From assembly GCA_945875195.1 (NCBI GenBank), contig CAMCJW010000018.1:1-18933 (forward strand): DNA of 18,933 bases, read 5' to 3'. Source of the stretch: Chitinophaga pinensis. GTDB taxonomy: Bacteria > Bacteroidota > Bacteroidia > UKL13-3. Below, piece by piece: positions 7,504-14,795 of this stretch (its first letter is position 1; the number at the start of each line of letters is the position of its first letter). Under the pieces are notes generated by a model, which saw only the letters and a list, made by a program, of their open reading frames with translations, was not told the DNA's origin and searched no databases. The position numbers were made by a program, and so were the translations under genes.

Positions 7504-8328
7504 ATGAAAACCCATTTTTTACCCCTCCTGCTTTTAGGATGCTGGCATCATTGTGTTCAAGGTCAAATAATTGGCCAAACATTTGGTGCAGAATGTCTCT
7601 CCTTAGCTAAAATAGGCACCTTGAGCACCACTGGCTTTGAGGTGTTCAATAATCCAGCCTTAATTGCCAAAAACACGCATACTTCGCTAAGTTTGTTTCA
7701 TACAACCCCCTATTTTCAAAAGAATTTGGCTCAAGCCGGTATTTGTTTTCAAAATCCTGGCTACAAACTGCCATTTGGTTTCGGTTTGATCCAACAAGGC
7801 AACAGTTATTTTAACCAGCAATTAATTTCTTCGGGCATTGCTAAAAAACTCAGTAAACATTTATACCTAGGTGCTGGCTTCCATTATTTAATTACCCAAC
7901 AATTTCAAATACCATCAAGGGGAAATTTTATTGGCACCCTTGGCATGTTTTTTCAATTGAACGAAAAGTGGAATTTATCGTCGCATATCATCAATTTAAA
8001 TGGTGCCAGTTATGCCTTAGAAAGAACAGAAATAATACCTACCCTTATTCAATTAGGCAGCTCCTTTCAATACAATGATCAACTTATTTTTTATGCAGAA
8101 ATGGAGCAGGTATTGAAACAACAAAGTACCTCTAAATTAGGCCTAAAATACCAATTAAATGATCAATTTAACTTACTCTTTGGCTATAAAAACAACCCAC
8201 AACAACCCAGCTTTGGCGCCAGTTACAAAAGCAAGAAAACAAAAATTATTCTAGGCACAAACCACCACAGATTTTTAGGTTTTAGCTCCTTTGTTGAATT
8301 TCAATTTGTGATTGGGCAGAAAAAATGA
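7504..8328 (+). CDS. PorV/OmpP1-like outer-membrane beta-barrel protein
   Basis: 274 residues. A signal peptide covers about residues 1-20 (Lys, a Leu-rich core, then a cut before QIIGQ). The mature part has alternating hydrophobic strands typical of outer-membrane barrels. It opens with a PorV/PorQ-like pattern: 'GAECLSLAKIGTLSTTGFEVFNNPALIA' resembles the 'alpha-G-x-A ... NPA(G)L' signature of that family. It is somewhat shorter than PorQ. PorV/PorQ proteins act with type IX secretion in Bacteroidota, but nothing else of that system is in the window, so I make no such claim. Its stop overlaps the ATG of the next gene in ATGA (8325-8328), so the two barrel proteins are translationally coupled and probably work together. 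Confidence 0.7.
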   Translation: MKTHFLPLLLLGCWHHCVQGQIIGQTFGAECLSLAKIGTLSTTGFEVFNNPALIAKNTHTSLSLFHTTPYFQKNLAQAGICFQNPGYKLPFGFGLIQQGNSYFNQQLISSGIAKKLSKHLYLGAGFHYLITQQFQIPSRGNFIGTLGMFFQLNEKWNLSSHIINLNGASYALERTEIIPTLIQLGSSFQYNDQLIFYAEMEQVLKQQSTSKLGLKYQLNDQFNLLFGYKNNPQQPSFGASYKSKKTKIILGTNHHRFLGFSSFVEFQFVIGQKK

Positions 8329-10346
8329 AATTACCATTAACCTTGCTTTTATTGATTTACAGCAGTGCTTTCATACAGGCTCAAAACAATACAGCAGCCA
8401 ATAATTGGATCAAAATTACCCTTGAAAAAATATTGGATAACCAAGCAACGGAGGTAGATCAAAGCGACTTAGAATTAAGTATTCAAGAATGGATAAACAA
8501 CCCTATTCCCATTAACCAAGCAAATAGCATTACTTTATCTAAGTTATTCTTTTTGAGCCCAAAAGAAATAAATGCCCTATTCAATCACTTGTCCAAATAT
8601 GGTCCATTTTTGAGCATATACGAATTACAAGCGGTTGAAGGCTTGGATCAAACCGTTATTGAATTATTGAGCTACTTTGTGCGGGTAGATGAGCGCAAAA
8701 TGAGCGATTACTTATCGTTGCCGGCCTTACTCAAAAAAGGCAACCATGAACTGATTTTGCAAGGCGATAGAACTTTGCAAAATACCAAGGCTTATCAAAG
8801 TCGAAACATATATGCAGGCAGCGCCGAACACTTATCTTTGAGATATAGATTTGTTTATAGCAATAAACTCTATTTAGGATTTGGATTAGAAAAAGACGCT
8901 GGAGAAAAATGGAATAAGACAGGCGATTTTCAAACATTTCACCTATTGTATAAAGGCAAGGGATTACTGCAAACATTGGCCATTGGCGACTTTCATGTAA
9001 ACATGGGTAAGGGCTTGTGCATGGGCACTTCTATGTTCAATGGCAAATCATCTTTGGTCATGCAATCGCAATTCTATGGTGAAGGAATTAGGCCATATAG
9101 ATCGCTCAATGAAAGTGGTTTTATGCGAGGATTTGGCATAGGCTTAAAGAAAAATAAATTCCATTTTGATGCTTTTGCAAGTGCACAACCTGTAACTGCA
9201 AGTGTTGAATATGATAGTTTATTAAATGAAGATATCATTGGAAGCATTGCCTTGAGTGGCTTGCACAGAACTGCCAGTGAAATTGCCAAAAGAAAATCTG
9301 CCTGGCAACAAACTATGGGTGCCCATTTAAAATACGGAGCAAAACACTTTCAACTTGGTATGAACTATGCTAAAAAAGAAAAGAGCAGCAGCTTGCTGAA
9401 CCAAGATAATATAAGAAGGTTAATGAATCCACTCTCGAATAATATTTTGAGTATAGATTTTACTTATATATACAAAAGCATTATTCTAAGCGGTGAAGCT
9501 GCCAAAACAAACTTAGGCAAAAAGGCCTTTGTGTTCAATGCATTGATTCCTCTGCACAGCAAATTAGAAATGATGCTTATTTACCGCAACTATGGCAGTG
9601 GGTTTGAAAACATTTTCTCCAATGCTTGGAGTGCTCAAAGCGCAGTTGGCAATGAGCAAGGACTCTACACTGCTTTCACCTTTAGGCCTAAAAGAAACCA
9701 ACAATGGAGTGTGTATGCAGATTTATTTCAATCGCCAAAGCCACGCTACCAAGCTGCATTGCCCAACAAAGGCGCTGATTATTTAATAGATTACCTGCAT
9801 GCTTTTAGCAAAACTTTGAGTATTAACTTTAGGTGGAGGTACCAACAAGCAGAGAAAGATTTGCCCGTAGAGCAAACTATTACCAAACAATTGAGTCAAA
9901 ATACCAGGGAACAATTTAGGATTCATTTGAGCTACCAATTGAATGCAAGTTGGCAATACCAAGCAAGGTTTGAAAAAATAAATGCCCAAAAAACTGATGG
10001 CAAAAAATACCAAGGCAGTATGATTTACCACGACTTTAACTACCATCCTAAAAATACTGCCTGGAGCTTTAGGGCTCGTTTTTGTATATTTCAAATTGAG
10101 GATTATGCAGCCAGAATATATGTGCAAGAAGGAGATGTGATGTACAATTATGCTCAGAGTTTGCTCAATGAAAATGGCATGCGGTTTTATGCAATGGGAA
10201 CCTACCACCTAAGTAAAAAAATGGCCGTACAATTTAGGATAGCCCACACCTATTTACCAGAAGCTACCAGCATTGGCAGCAGTTGGGATACCATTGAAGG
10301 GAATAAAAAAACGGATGTAAAAATACAGTTGCGTGTAAAATTTTAA
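8325..10346 (+). CDS. Helix-hairpin-helix domain fused to an outer-membrane beta-barrel
   Basis: 673 residues. Signal peptide about 1-19 (MKLPLTLLLLIYSSAFIQA). Residues about 56-121 form a ComEA-type helix-hairpin-helix region: 'NNPIPINQANSITLSKLFFLSP', then 'KYGPFLSIYELQAVEGLD', matching the 'NPININTA...LP.L...YGPF.S.YEL..I.G' pattern of ComEA relatives. From about residue 140 to the end there are repeated amphipathic strands typical of a large barrel, closing on a C-terminal Phe (IQLRVKF). HhH domains usually bind DNA backbone, and ComEA does so in the periplasm during DNA uptake. This arrangement is recurrent in Bacteroidota, but I know of no established function. It follows the PorV-like gene with a 4-base ATGA overlap. 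It could be a DNA-uptake or DNA-binding channel, or the HhH fold may serve protein contacts. Confidence 0.8.
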   Translation: MKLPLTLLLLIYSSAFIQAQNNTAANNWIKITLEKILDNQATEVDQSDLELSIQEWINNPIPINQANSITLSKLFFLSPKEINALFNHLSKYGPFLSIYELQAVEGLDQTVIELLSYFVRVDERKMSDYLSLPALLKKGNHELILQGDRTLQNTKAYQSRNIYAGSAEHLSLRYRFVYSNKLYLGFGLEKDAGEKWNKTGDFQTFHLLYKGKGLLQTLAIGDFHVNMGKGLCMGTSMFNGKSSLVMQSQFYGEGIRPYRSLNESGFMRGFGIGLKKNKFHFDAFASAQPVTASVEYDSLLNEDIIGSIALSGLHRTASEIAKRKSAWQQTMGAHLKYGAKHFQLGMNYAKKEKSSSLLNQDNIRRLMNPLSNNILSIDFTYIYKSIILSGEAAKTNLGKKAFVFNALIPLHSKLEMMLIYRNYGSGFENIFSNAWSAQSAVGNEQGLYTAFTFRPKRNQQWSVYADLFQSPKPRYQAALPNKGADYLIDYLHAFSKTLSINFRWRYQQAEKDLPVEQTITKQLSQNTREQFRIHLSYQLNASWQYQARFEKINAQKTDGKKYQGSMIYHDFNYHPKNTAWSFRARFCIFQIEDYAARIYVQEGDVMYNYAQSLLNENGMRFYAMGTYHLSKKMAVQFRIAHTYLPEATSIGSSWDTIEGNKKTDVKIQLRVKF

Positions 10347-10375
10347 ACAAATGGTTAACAAGTAGTCTTACAAGA

Positions 10376-10407
10376 TTTGGAAACACCTCTCAATTTGTGT
10401 ACTTTCG
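10376..10407 (+). promoter_or_regulatory. Bacteroidota-type promoter of the SPT-like gene
   Basis: TTTG at 10376-10379 (-33) and TACTTTCG at 10400-10407 (-7, one mismatch to TAnnTTTG) are separated by 20 bases. Transcription would start near 10413, giving a leader of about 19 bases to the ATG at 10432. This is the best-formed two-part promoter in the window. Confidence 0.7.
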
Positions 10408-10431
10408 CAGCTTTAAAAGCAAACAGACAAG

Positions 10432-11685
10432 ATGGATCTTTTTGAGAAATTACAGAACAAAATCGGACCTTTGGGTCAGTATGCAGATGATGCATATGGC
10501 TATTACATGTTTCCAAAATTGGAAGGTGAAATTGGACCAGAAATGAATTTCCGTGGTCAGAAAATGTTAAATTGGAGTTTAAACAACTACCTTGGTTTAG
10601 CTAATCACCCAGAAGTTAGAAAAGCGGATACTGATGCCACTGAGCAATTTGGTTTAGGTTACCCAATGGGAGCGCGAATGATGAGTGGTAATTCTATTTA
10701 CCATGAGCAATTGGATAGAGAATTGGCCGCATTTGTAAAAAAAGAAGATGCTGTATTGCTAAACTACGGTTATCAAGGAATGGTTTCAACCGTTGATGCC
10801 TTAGTTGATAGACATGACGTAATTGTGTATGATGCCGAAAGTCATGCTTGTATTGTAGATGGCGTTCGTTTACACATGGGCAAGCGCTTTGTGTTTGAAC
10901 ACAACAACATGGAAAGTCTTGAAAAGCAATTACAACGTGCAACGCGTTTAACCGAGGAATCGGGCGGAGCTATTTTAGTGATTACAGAAGGTGTTTTTGG
11001 TATGACAGGCGCCCAAGGAAAGGTGAAAGAAATTGTGGCTTTAAAGAGCAAATATAACTTCCGTTTATTTGTAGATGATGCGCATGGTTTTGGAACTATG
11101 GGTAAAACGGGTGCAGGAACTGGCGAAGAGCAAAATTGCCAAGATGGTATTGATATTTATTTTGGAACCTTTGCCAAATCAATGGCCTTAATTGGTGGAT
11201 TTATTGCGGCAGATAAAAACGTTGTAAAGTTTTTACGTTACAATTTGCGTTCTCAGATTTATGCCAAATCAGTTCCAATGCCAATAGTGGTTGGTGCCCT
11301 AAAAAGATTAGATTTAATCCGTAAACACCCCGAATACAGAGATAACCTTTGGAAAATTGTGAATGCCTTACAAAGCGGATTAAAAGCAGAAGGATTTGAT
11401 TTGGGTAAAACCAGCTCTCCTGTTTGTCCGGTTATAATGCATGGAACGGTGGGTGAATCTACCTCGGTGGTGCATGATTTGAGAGAAAATCACCATATTT
11501 TCTGCTCGGTTGTGGTTTATCCGGTGATTCCAAAAGGAATGATTTTGTTGCGTTTAATTCCAACTGCAGTGCATAATTTGGAACAGGTGGATAGAACCAT
11601 TAAAGCTTTCATGGAAATAAGAGAAAAGTTAAAAAATGGAACTTATATTTCTGACAAGGTAATTAACATGGCAGAAAAAAATTAA
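10432..11685 (+). CDS. spt: Serine palmitoyltransferase-like alpha-oxoamine synthase (PLP enzyme)
   Basis: 417 residues, fold-type I PLP enzyme of the alpha-oxoamine synthase family (SPT, KBL, BioF). It condenses an amino acid with an acyl-CoA or acyl-ACP with loss of CO2. PLP-binding marks: K249 in TFAKSMALIGG is the Schiff-base lysine, VDDAHGFG (214-221) carries the Asp and His that contact the cofactor, and the His of ESHAC (H138) stacks on the ring. The N-terminus (GPLGQYAD... YYMFPKLEG) and the PMGARMMSG segment match the Bacteroidota SPT-like group. The likely product is the 3-keto sphingoid base of ceramides. The close relative cysteate acyltransferase, which makes the sulfonolipid (capnine) base, cannot be excluded by eye. 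It is a single-gene unit with its own promoter and a hairpin after it. The gene symbol is tentative. Confidence 0.85.
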   Translation: MDLFEKLQNKIGPLGQYADDAYGYYMFPKLEGEIGPEMNFRGQKMLNWSLNNYLGLANHPEVRKADTDATEQFGLGYPMGARMMSGNSIYHEQLDRELAAFVKKEDAVLLNYGYQGMVSTVDALVDRHDVIVYDAESHACIVDGVRLHMGKRFVFEHNNMESLEKQLQRATRLTEESGGAILVITEGVFGMTGAQGKVKEIVALKSKYNFRLFVDDAHGFGTMGKTGAGTGEEQNCQDGIDIYFGTFAKSMALIGGFIAADKNVVKFLRYNLRSQIYAKSVPMPIVVGALKRLDLIRKHPEYRDNLWKIVNALQSGLKAEGFDLGKTSSPVCPVIMHGTVGESTSVVHDLRENHHIFCSVVVYPVIPKGMILLRLIPTAVHNLEQVDRTIKAFMEIREKLKNGTYISDKVINMAEKN

Positions 11686-11720
11686 CAAAACAATCTCACA
11701 GATTTTTCGTTAGTTTGACA

Positions 11721-11756
11721 AAAGAAGCGTTTTAAAGATTTTTGAAACGCTTCTTT
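11721..11756. terminator. Hairpin downstream of the SPT-like gene
   Basis: A 12-bp perfect stem: AAAGAAGCGTTT (11721-11732) pairs with AAACGCTTCTTT (11745-11756) around a 12-base loop. On the plus strand the following T-run is short (TTTCATTT). It lies 35 bases after the SPT-like stop and ends 27 bases before the next ATG, so it likely terminates the upstream transcript. Confidence 0.75.
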
Positions 11757-11783
11757 CATTTAACATTTAAACAAATCAATATC

Positions 11784-12248
11784 ATGAATATTAAAATATT
11801 AGGCTTTTTATTACTTACTACTGCCCTAACTAGCTCATTTAAATCAGCAGAAGAAATTAAGTGGCTTGATTTTAACAAAGGCTATGATATGGCCAAAAAG
11901 AAAAACAAAGTAATGTTGGTAGATGTATATACCGATTGGTGTGGCTGGTGCAAGCGCATGGACAAAGATGCCTATGGCAAAACCAATATCATTGAAGTGG
12001 TGAATAAAGATTTTGTGGCTGTGAAGTTTAATCCAGAGCAACAAGGTATCTCTTATTCATACGAAGGCAAAACATACACTGGAGAGCAATTGGCAGGCGT
12101 AATTAGCAATTATTCAATCAATGGTTATCCTACCACCATTTTCTTGTACCCTAAAGGCAAGAAAATGGAAGTGGTTGTTGGCTACAAAAACGCAGAGCAA
12201 CTAGCGCCCATCTTAACAGACATCAGAAAGAAAATGACTGGGAAATAA
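11784..12248 (+). CDS. Exported thioredoxin-fold protein with WCGWC active site
   Basis: 154 residues from the ATG at 11784. An in-frame TTG at 11742 is inside the preceding hairpin and would spoil the signal peptide. The signal peptide is about residues 1-20 (MNIKILGFLLLTTALTSSFK). No Cys follows directly, so it is a soluble periplasmic protein rather than a lipoprotein. The active site DWCGWCK (51-57) supplies the CxxC pair C53/C56, and GYPTT (114-118) supplies the cis-proline. A short insertion (YSYEGKTYTGEQLA, 91-104) lies between them. This is the thioredoxin_7/DsbD-gamma type. It most likely reduces or isomerises disulfides of periplasmic proteins, substrate unknown. No partner such as DsbD is in the window. 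The gene is monocistronic and convergent with the toxin gene. Confidence 0.9.
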   Translation: MNIKILGFLLLTTALTSSFKSAEEIKWLDFNKGYDMAKKKNKVMLVDVYTDWCGWCKRMDKDAYGKTNIIEVVNKDFVAVKFNPEQQGISYSYEGKTYTGEQLAGVISNYSINGYPTTIFLYPKGKKMEVVVGYKNAEQLAPILTDIRKKMTGK

Positions 12249-12275
12249 GTCATCAATTTTTCTTGAAAAACTCAG

Positions 12276-12692
12276 TTAATTTAAATATTCTTCCCAAAAT
12301 TGTTTAGGGGAAACAATTTTAGTTTGTTTATAGGCTGAAAAGGTAAAGTCATTTGTATTACCCGTAATTATATAATCAGCTAAACATTCATCTGCTAGTT
12401 CTAATATCATATTATCATCTAGGTCTGATATTAGTTCGAGCTTTATTGTTGGATTATACCTCTTTGATTTTGAATCTATTTCTGCTAGTACAGCCTCTGC
12501 CCTTATAAAGAAATCGGGATATTTGGAAAATTTAGGTCTACAAAGTACTTCATAATACTCCTTCATTAAATCATTTGAAACACATAATTGAATATTATCT
12601 TTCAAAAAAATATCATAAATAATTAGGTAAGGATAACTCCGTTGAATTAGTGCAGAAATGAGGACGTTAGTATCAATTACGATTTTTAGCAT
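12276..12692 (-). CDS. PIN-domain toxin (COG1569-type RNase) of a type II toxin-antitoxin pair
   Basis: 138 residues, a single PIN domain. It opens with the classic IVIDTNVLISAL (4-15), with D7 as first acidic residue. E45 (DLMKEYYEVL) is the second, the DLDDN segment (90-94) gives the third, and ADYIITGNTNDF (105-116) is the fourth region. In the last, Asn (N112) stands where VapC proteins have Asp in TGD; this is common in the COG1569 branch. PIN toxins of this kind cleave RNA and are held inactive by a co-expressed antitoxin. The start codon lies 20 bases inside the upstream small gene, an overlap typical of antitoxin-toxin pairs. The target RNA cannot be read from the sequence. Confidence 0.88.
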   Translation of the reverse strand: MLKIVIDTNVLISALIQRSYPYLIIYDIFLKDNIQLCVSNDLMKEYYEVLCRPKFSKYPDFFIRAEAVLAEIDSKSKRYNPTIKLELISDLDDNMILELADECLADYIITGNTNDFTFSAYKQTKIVSPKQFWEEYLN

Positions 12693-12903
12693 CTGTTCTA
12701 ACTGCTTTTACCTCATTTGCAATTTCATCTATTGTCAATTTTGAAAGTCCGTTTTTCTCTGCCAATTCTAAACATTTATTTAAATTTTGAATTGACAACT
12801 CCTTTGTAACAATTTCAATCAACTCAGAAAAATTGAGGTTCTCATTTTTGATTCCAAATTTATTAAACTCTAACTCTGAAATAGCAATATTAAGGGTTCT
12901 CAT
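12673..12903 (-). CDS. Putative antitoxin of the PIN toxin
   Basis: 76 residues, unrecognised by family but in the antitoxin position: immediately upstream of the PIN toxin, overlapping it by 20 bases. It has a beta-like start (MRTLNIAISELEF), two or three predicted helices (about 25-48 and 55-70) and a charged C-terminus (EVKAVRTDAKNRN) that could thread into the toxin groove. I see no clear ribbon-helix-helix or AbrB motif, so DNA-binding autoregulation is only a guess. The start follows a perfect -7 element (12920-12927) by about 16 bases, with no Shine-Dalgarno. Confidence 0.75.
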   Translation of the reverse strand: MRTLNIAISELEFNKFGIKNENLNFSELIEIVTKELSIQNLNKCLELAEKNGLSKLTIDEIANEVKAVRTDAKNRN

Positions 12904-12919
12904 TTTATTTATTCTTTAT

Positions 12920-12927
12920 CAAACTTA
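12920..12927 (-). promoter_or_regulatory. -7 promoter element of the toxin-antitoxin operon
   Basis: On the minus strand TAAGTTTG matches TAnnTTTG exactly. No good TTTG lies 19-21 bases upstream, only AT-rich sequence. The start of transcription would fall near 12913, about ten bases before the antitoxin ATG at 12903. Confidence 0.45.
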
Positions 12928-13045
12928 AAACAAAAAAGATTAAAAATCTACCTAAAAAAATCTTCATAGATTATTGTTAGAGGCTAAAAAACATAACTAT
13001 CTAATAAAATTCAAAAACTATTAAGTATGAAGTTTTTTCAACTTT

Positions 13046-13117
13046 AGTCATCATAAGCCTGTCAAACCACGTCATCCTGAGTCTGCCGAAGGTCGTCATC
13101 CTGAGCCTGCCGAAGAA
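13046..13117. repeat. Three tandem 24-bp repeats downstream of lipA
   Basis: Three 24-base direct units: 13046-13069 (degenerate, 17 of 24 like the third), 13070-13093 and 13094-13117 (21 of 24 alike). The core is GTCATCCTGAGCCTGCCGAAG, close to the GTCATCCTGAGC...CGAAGG intergenic repeat seen in many Bacteroidota and other genomes. The array begins 7 bases beyond the lipA stop. It lies in a 220-base spacer (12904-13123) that otherwise holds only the toxin-antitoxin promoter and AT-rich sequence. Confidence 0.8.
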
Positions 13118-13123
13118 CAACTT

Positions 13124-13990
13124 TTAAATATGCCTCTCCGCGTGGTAAGATGACCTTACCAAGGCGCCAGATTCAACGTAATTGAAACCCATTGCTAAAC
13201 CTGCTTCTTTGTAATAGGCAAACTGCTCTGGGGTTACAAATTCTTCCACATTTAAATGCATTTTGGTGGGTTGTAGGTATTGACCGAGTGTGATTACATC
13301 ACATTTATGGTCGAGCAAATCTTGCATTACCTCTAGTACCTCTGCTTCGGTTTCGCCAAGACCAAGCATTACGCCACTTTTGGTTCTCCTGCCACGTTCC
13401 TTGGTTAGTTTAATTTGCTCCAAGCTTCTCTCGTATTTGGCTTGTGGCCTCACTTTTCTATACAACCTTTTAACAGTTTCCATGTTGTGTGAAACTACCT
13501 CAGGCTTTTCATCAATTACTTGGTAAAGTAAATCCCAATGGGTTAAAAAATCTGGTATCAAGGTTTCCATGGTGGTACCCGGACTTTCTTGTTTAACCAA
13601 ACGAATGGTATCTGCCCAAACCTTGGCACCTTTATCTGGCAATTCATCGCGGTTAACAGAGGTGATTACCGCATGTTTTACCGCCATGAGTTTAATGGCT
13701 TCGGCAACTCTCCTAGGTTCATCCAAATCATAGCTGTTGGCTCTGCCAGTGGCAACTGCACAAAAAGAGCAGCTTCGTGTGCAAGTATTGCCTAAAATCA
13801 TAAAGGTTGCAGTACCCTCGCCCCAACACTCACCCATATTTGGGCAATTGCCACTTTCGCAAATGGTGTGTAATTTATGCTCGTCAACTAATTTCCTCAC
13901 TCTGCGGTAATTTTCGCCAGTAGGTAATTTAACTTTTAGCCAACTTGGTTTCTTAACTTTCTCTTCTCCTAATACCGGTAATTCAATCAT
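13124..13990 (-). CDS. lipA: Lipoyl synthase LipA
   Basis: Cytoplasmic radical-SAM enzyme that inserts two sulfurs into protein-bound octanoyl groups to make lipoyl cofactors of 2-oxoacid dehydrogenases and the glycine cleavage system. The 288-residue length is normal. The auxiliary 4Fe-4S cluster motif CESGNCPNMGEC gives C44, C49 and C55. The radical-SAM motif CTRSCSFC gives C70, C74 and C77. The C-terminal RSSYHA (279-284) supplies the serine ligand of the auxiliary cluster. It starts at an ATG 2 bases after the stop of an outer-membrane barrel gene, so the two are co-transcribed. Octanoyltransferase (lipB) is not in the window. Confidence 0.97.
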   Translation of the reverse strand: MIELPVLGEEKVKKPSWLKVKLPTGENYRRVRKLVDEHKLHTICESGNCPNMGECWGEGTATFMILGNTCTRSCSFCAVATGRANSYDLDEPRRVAEAIKLMAVKHAVITSVNRDELPDKGAKVWADTIRLVKQESPGTTMETLIPDFLTHWDLLYQVIDEKPEVVSHNMETVKRLYRKVRPQAKYERSLEQIKLTKERGRRTKSGVMLGLGETEAEVLEVMQDLLDHKCDVITLGQYLQPTKMHLNVEEFVTPEQFAYYKEAGLAMGFNYVESGALVRSSYHAERHI

Positions 13991-13992
13991 TC

Positions 13993-14748
13993 TTATTTTC
14001 TATTTCCCCAATTATACGAAACATAAAAACCATAAAAAGCTTGGTCGTAATTGGTGTGAGCCATCAATGGAACTGCATTTAAAAATAAATCAAGGGTTAC
14101 TCCTGCTTCTAAACACCTAATTTCATCGGCATACTGCCCCCACTCTACCTGAAAGCCAGCTTTACCTGCACCTCCAATGTTTAATTTGGTTTCACTAAAT
14201 CCTTTAAAAAAACCTGAGTTTCCGTAAATTCTATATATATCGGTATGTTTGGCCGGATCATATCTTTCACTCACCAAATAACCTTCACTGGGCGCATTTT
14301 CGTATGGATAAAACACCTCAATATAACAAGGTTTTAAAAAGGCAATATTGGCTCCTATGCTATAAACAAAATTTAAGCCTATGGCATTTTTATACGGTCG
14401 TTCCGTAATGGCTATGGTTTGACCCAAGGTAGGACGTAAAAAAAATGCCAAATTTAACCTGCCAAAAGTATATTGGGTGGTGCTTTGGTTAAATCCTTGC
14501 CTCCTCACCTCTTTTGGATGCTTGATACGTGAAAAGTCTATTTCGAAATGATTTTGTTCTTTGCCTGTTTTATGCCAACCTAAGCGGTAAAAGGCACCCC
14601 ACGACTTAAACGAATTTAAGCTAAGCCCGAAGGTGTTGCTTTGGGTGTACATTAACTGCGGCTCAGTAATGGGTGCATTTTGGGCAACAAGGGATAATGT
14701 TCCCGTGAACAACAATAAAATAAAAAATAATTCAAAGCGCTTTTGCAA
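13993..14748 (-). CDS. Secreted outer-membrane beta-barrel-like protein upstream of lipA
   Basis: 251 residues. The start is TTG at 14748: an in-frame TGA lies just upstream, the next Met is residue 33 (after the signal peptide), and AAGGA sits three bases before the TTG. Signal peptide about 1-22 (FFILLLFTGTLSLVA then QNAP). The rest alternates aromatic/hydrophobic and polar residues in strand-sized blocks (FGLSLNSFKSWGAFYRLGW, AIGLNFVYSIGANIAF) and ends in a strand (FYGFYVSYNW). It looks like a small outer-membrane barrel of unknown function. Similar hypothetical proteins are frequent in Bacteroidota. It is first in a two-gene unit with lipA, 2 bases apart; there is no obvious functional tie. 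Confidence 0.75.
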   Translation of the reverse strand: MQKRFELFFILLLFTGTLSLVAQNAPITEPQLMYTQSNTFGLSLNSFKSWGAFYRLGWHKTGKEQNHFEIDFSRIKHPKEVRRQGFNQSTTQYTFGRLNLAFFLRPTLGQTIAITERPYKNAIGLNFVYSIGANIAFLKPCYIEVFYPYENAPSEGYLVSERYDPAKHTDIYRIYGNSGFFKGFSETKLNIGGAGKAGFQVEWGQYADEIRCLEAGVTLDLFLNAVPLMAHTNYDQAFYGFYVSYNWGNRK

Positions 14749-14753
14749 ATCCT

Positions 14754-14761
14754 TAACTTTG
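14754..14761 (+). promoter_or_regulatory. -7 promoter element of the OsmC-family gene
   Basis: TAACTTTG matches TAnnTTTG exactly, 19 bases before the ATG at 14781. No good -33 is seen (TTCA at 14731-14734). It overlaps the start region of the divergent lipA operon promoter. Confidence 0.5.
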
Positions 14762-14764
14762 TTT

Positions 14765-14795
14765 CAAAATTAATAAAAATATGCTAATATCCGAA
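14765..14795 (-). promoter_or_regulatory. Promoter of the barrel-lipA operon
   Basis: On the minus strand TAATTTTG (14765-14772) matches TAnnTTTG exactly, with TTCG (14792-14795, one mismatch to TTTG) 19 bases upstream. The -33 element therefore lies inside the first codons of the divergent OsmC gene. Transcription would begin near 14758, just before the TTG start at 14748. Confidence 0.55.

Noticed and set aside
7925..7950. Possible sigma-54 promoter (TTGGCACCCTTGGCA)
   Set aside because: It lies inside a coding region and lacks the TTGC at the required spacing from TGGCAC; no valid sigma-54 promoter was seen in the gaps.
9783..10208. Minus-strand 141-residue frame opposite the HhH-barrel gene
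   Set aside because: Antisense shadow; the plus-strand protein has a continuous barrel pattern to its terminal Phe.
12249..12275. Possible terminator between the thioredoxin and toxin genes (TTTTTC-TT-GAAAAA)
   Set aside because: The loop would be only two bases and the stem is AT-rich, so it is not a credible hairpin.
13046..13117. Possible CRISPR array
   Set aside because: The units are directly adjacent with no spacers, number only three, and show decay; no cas gene is nearby.
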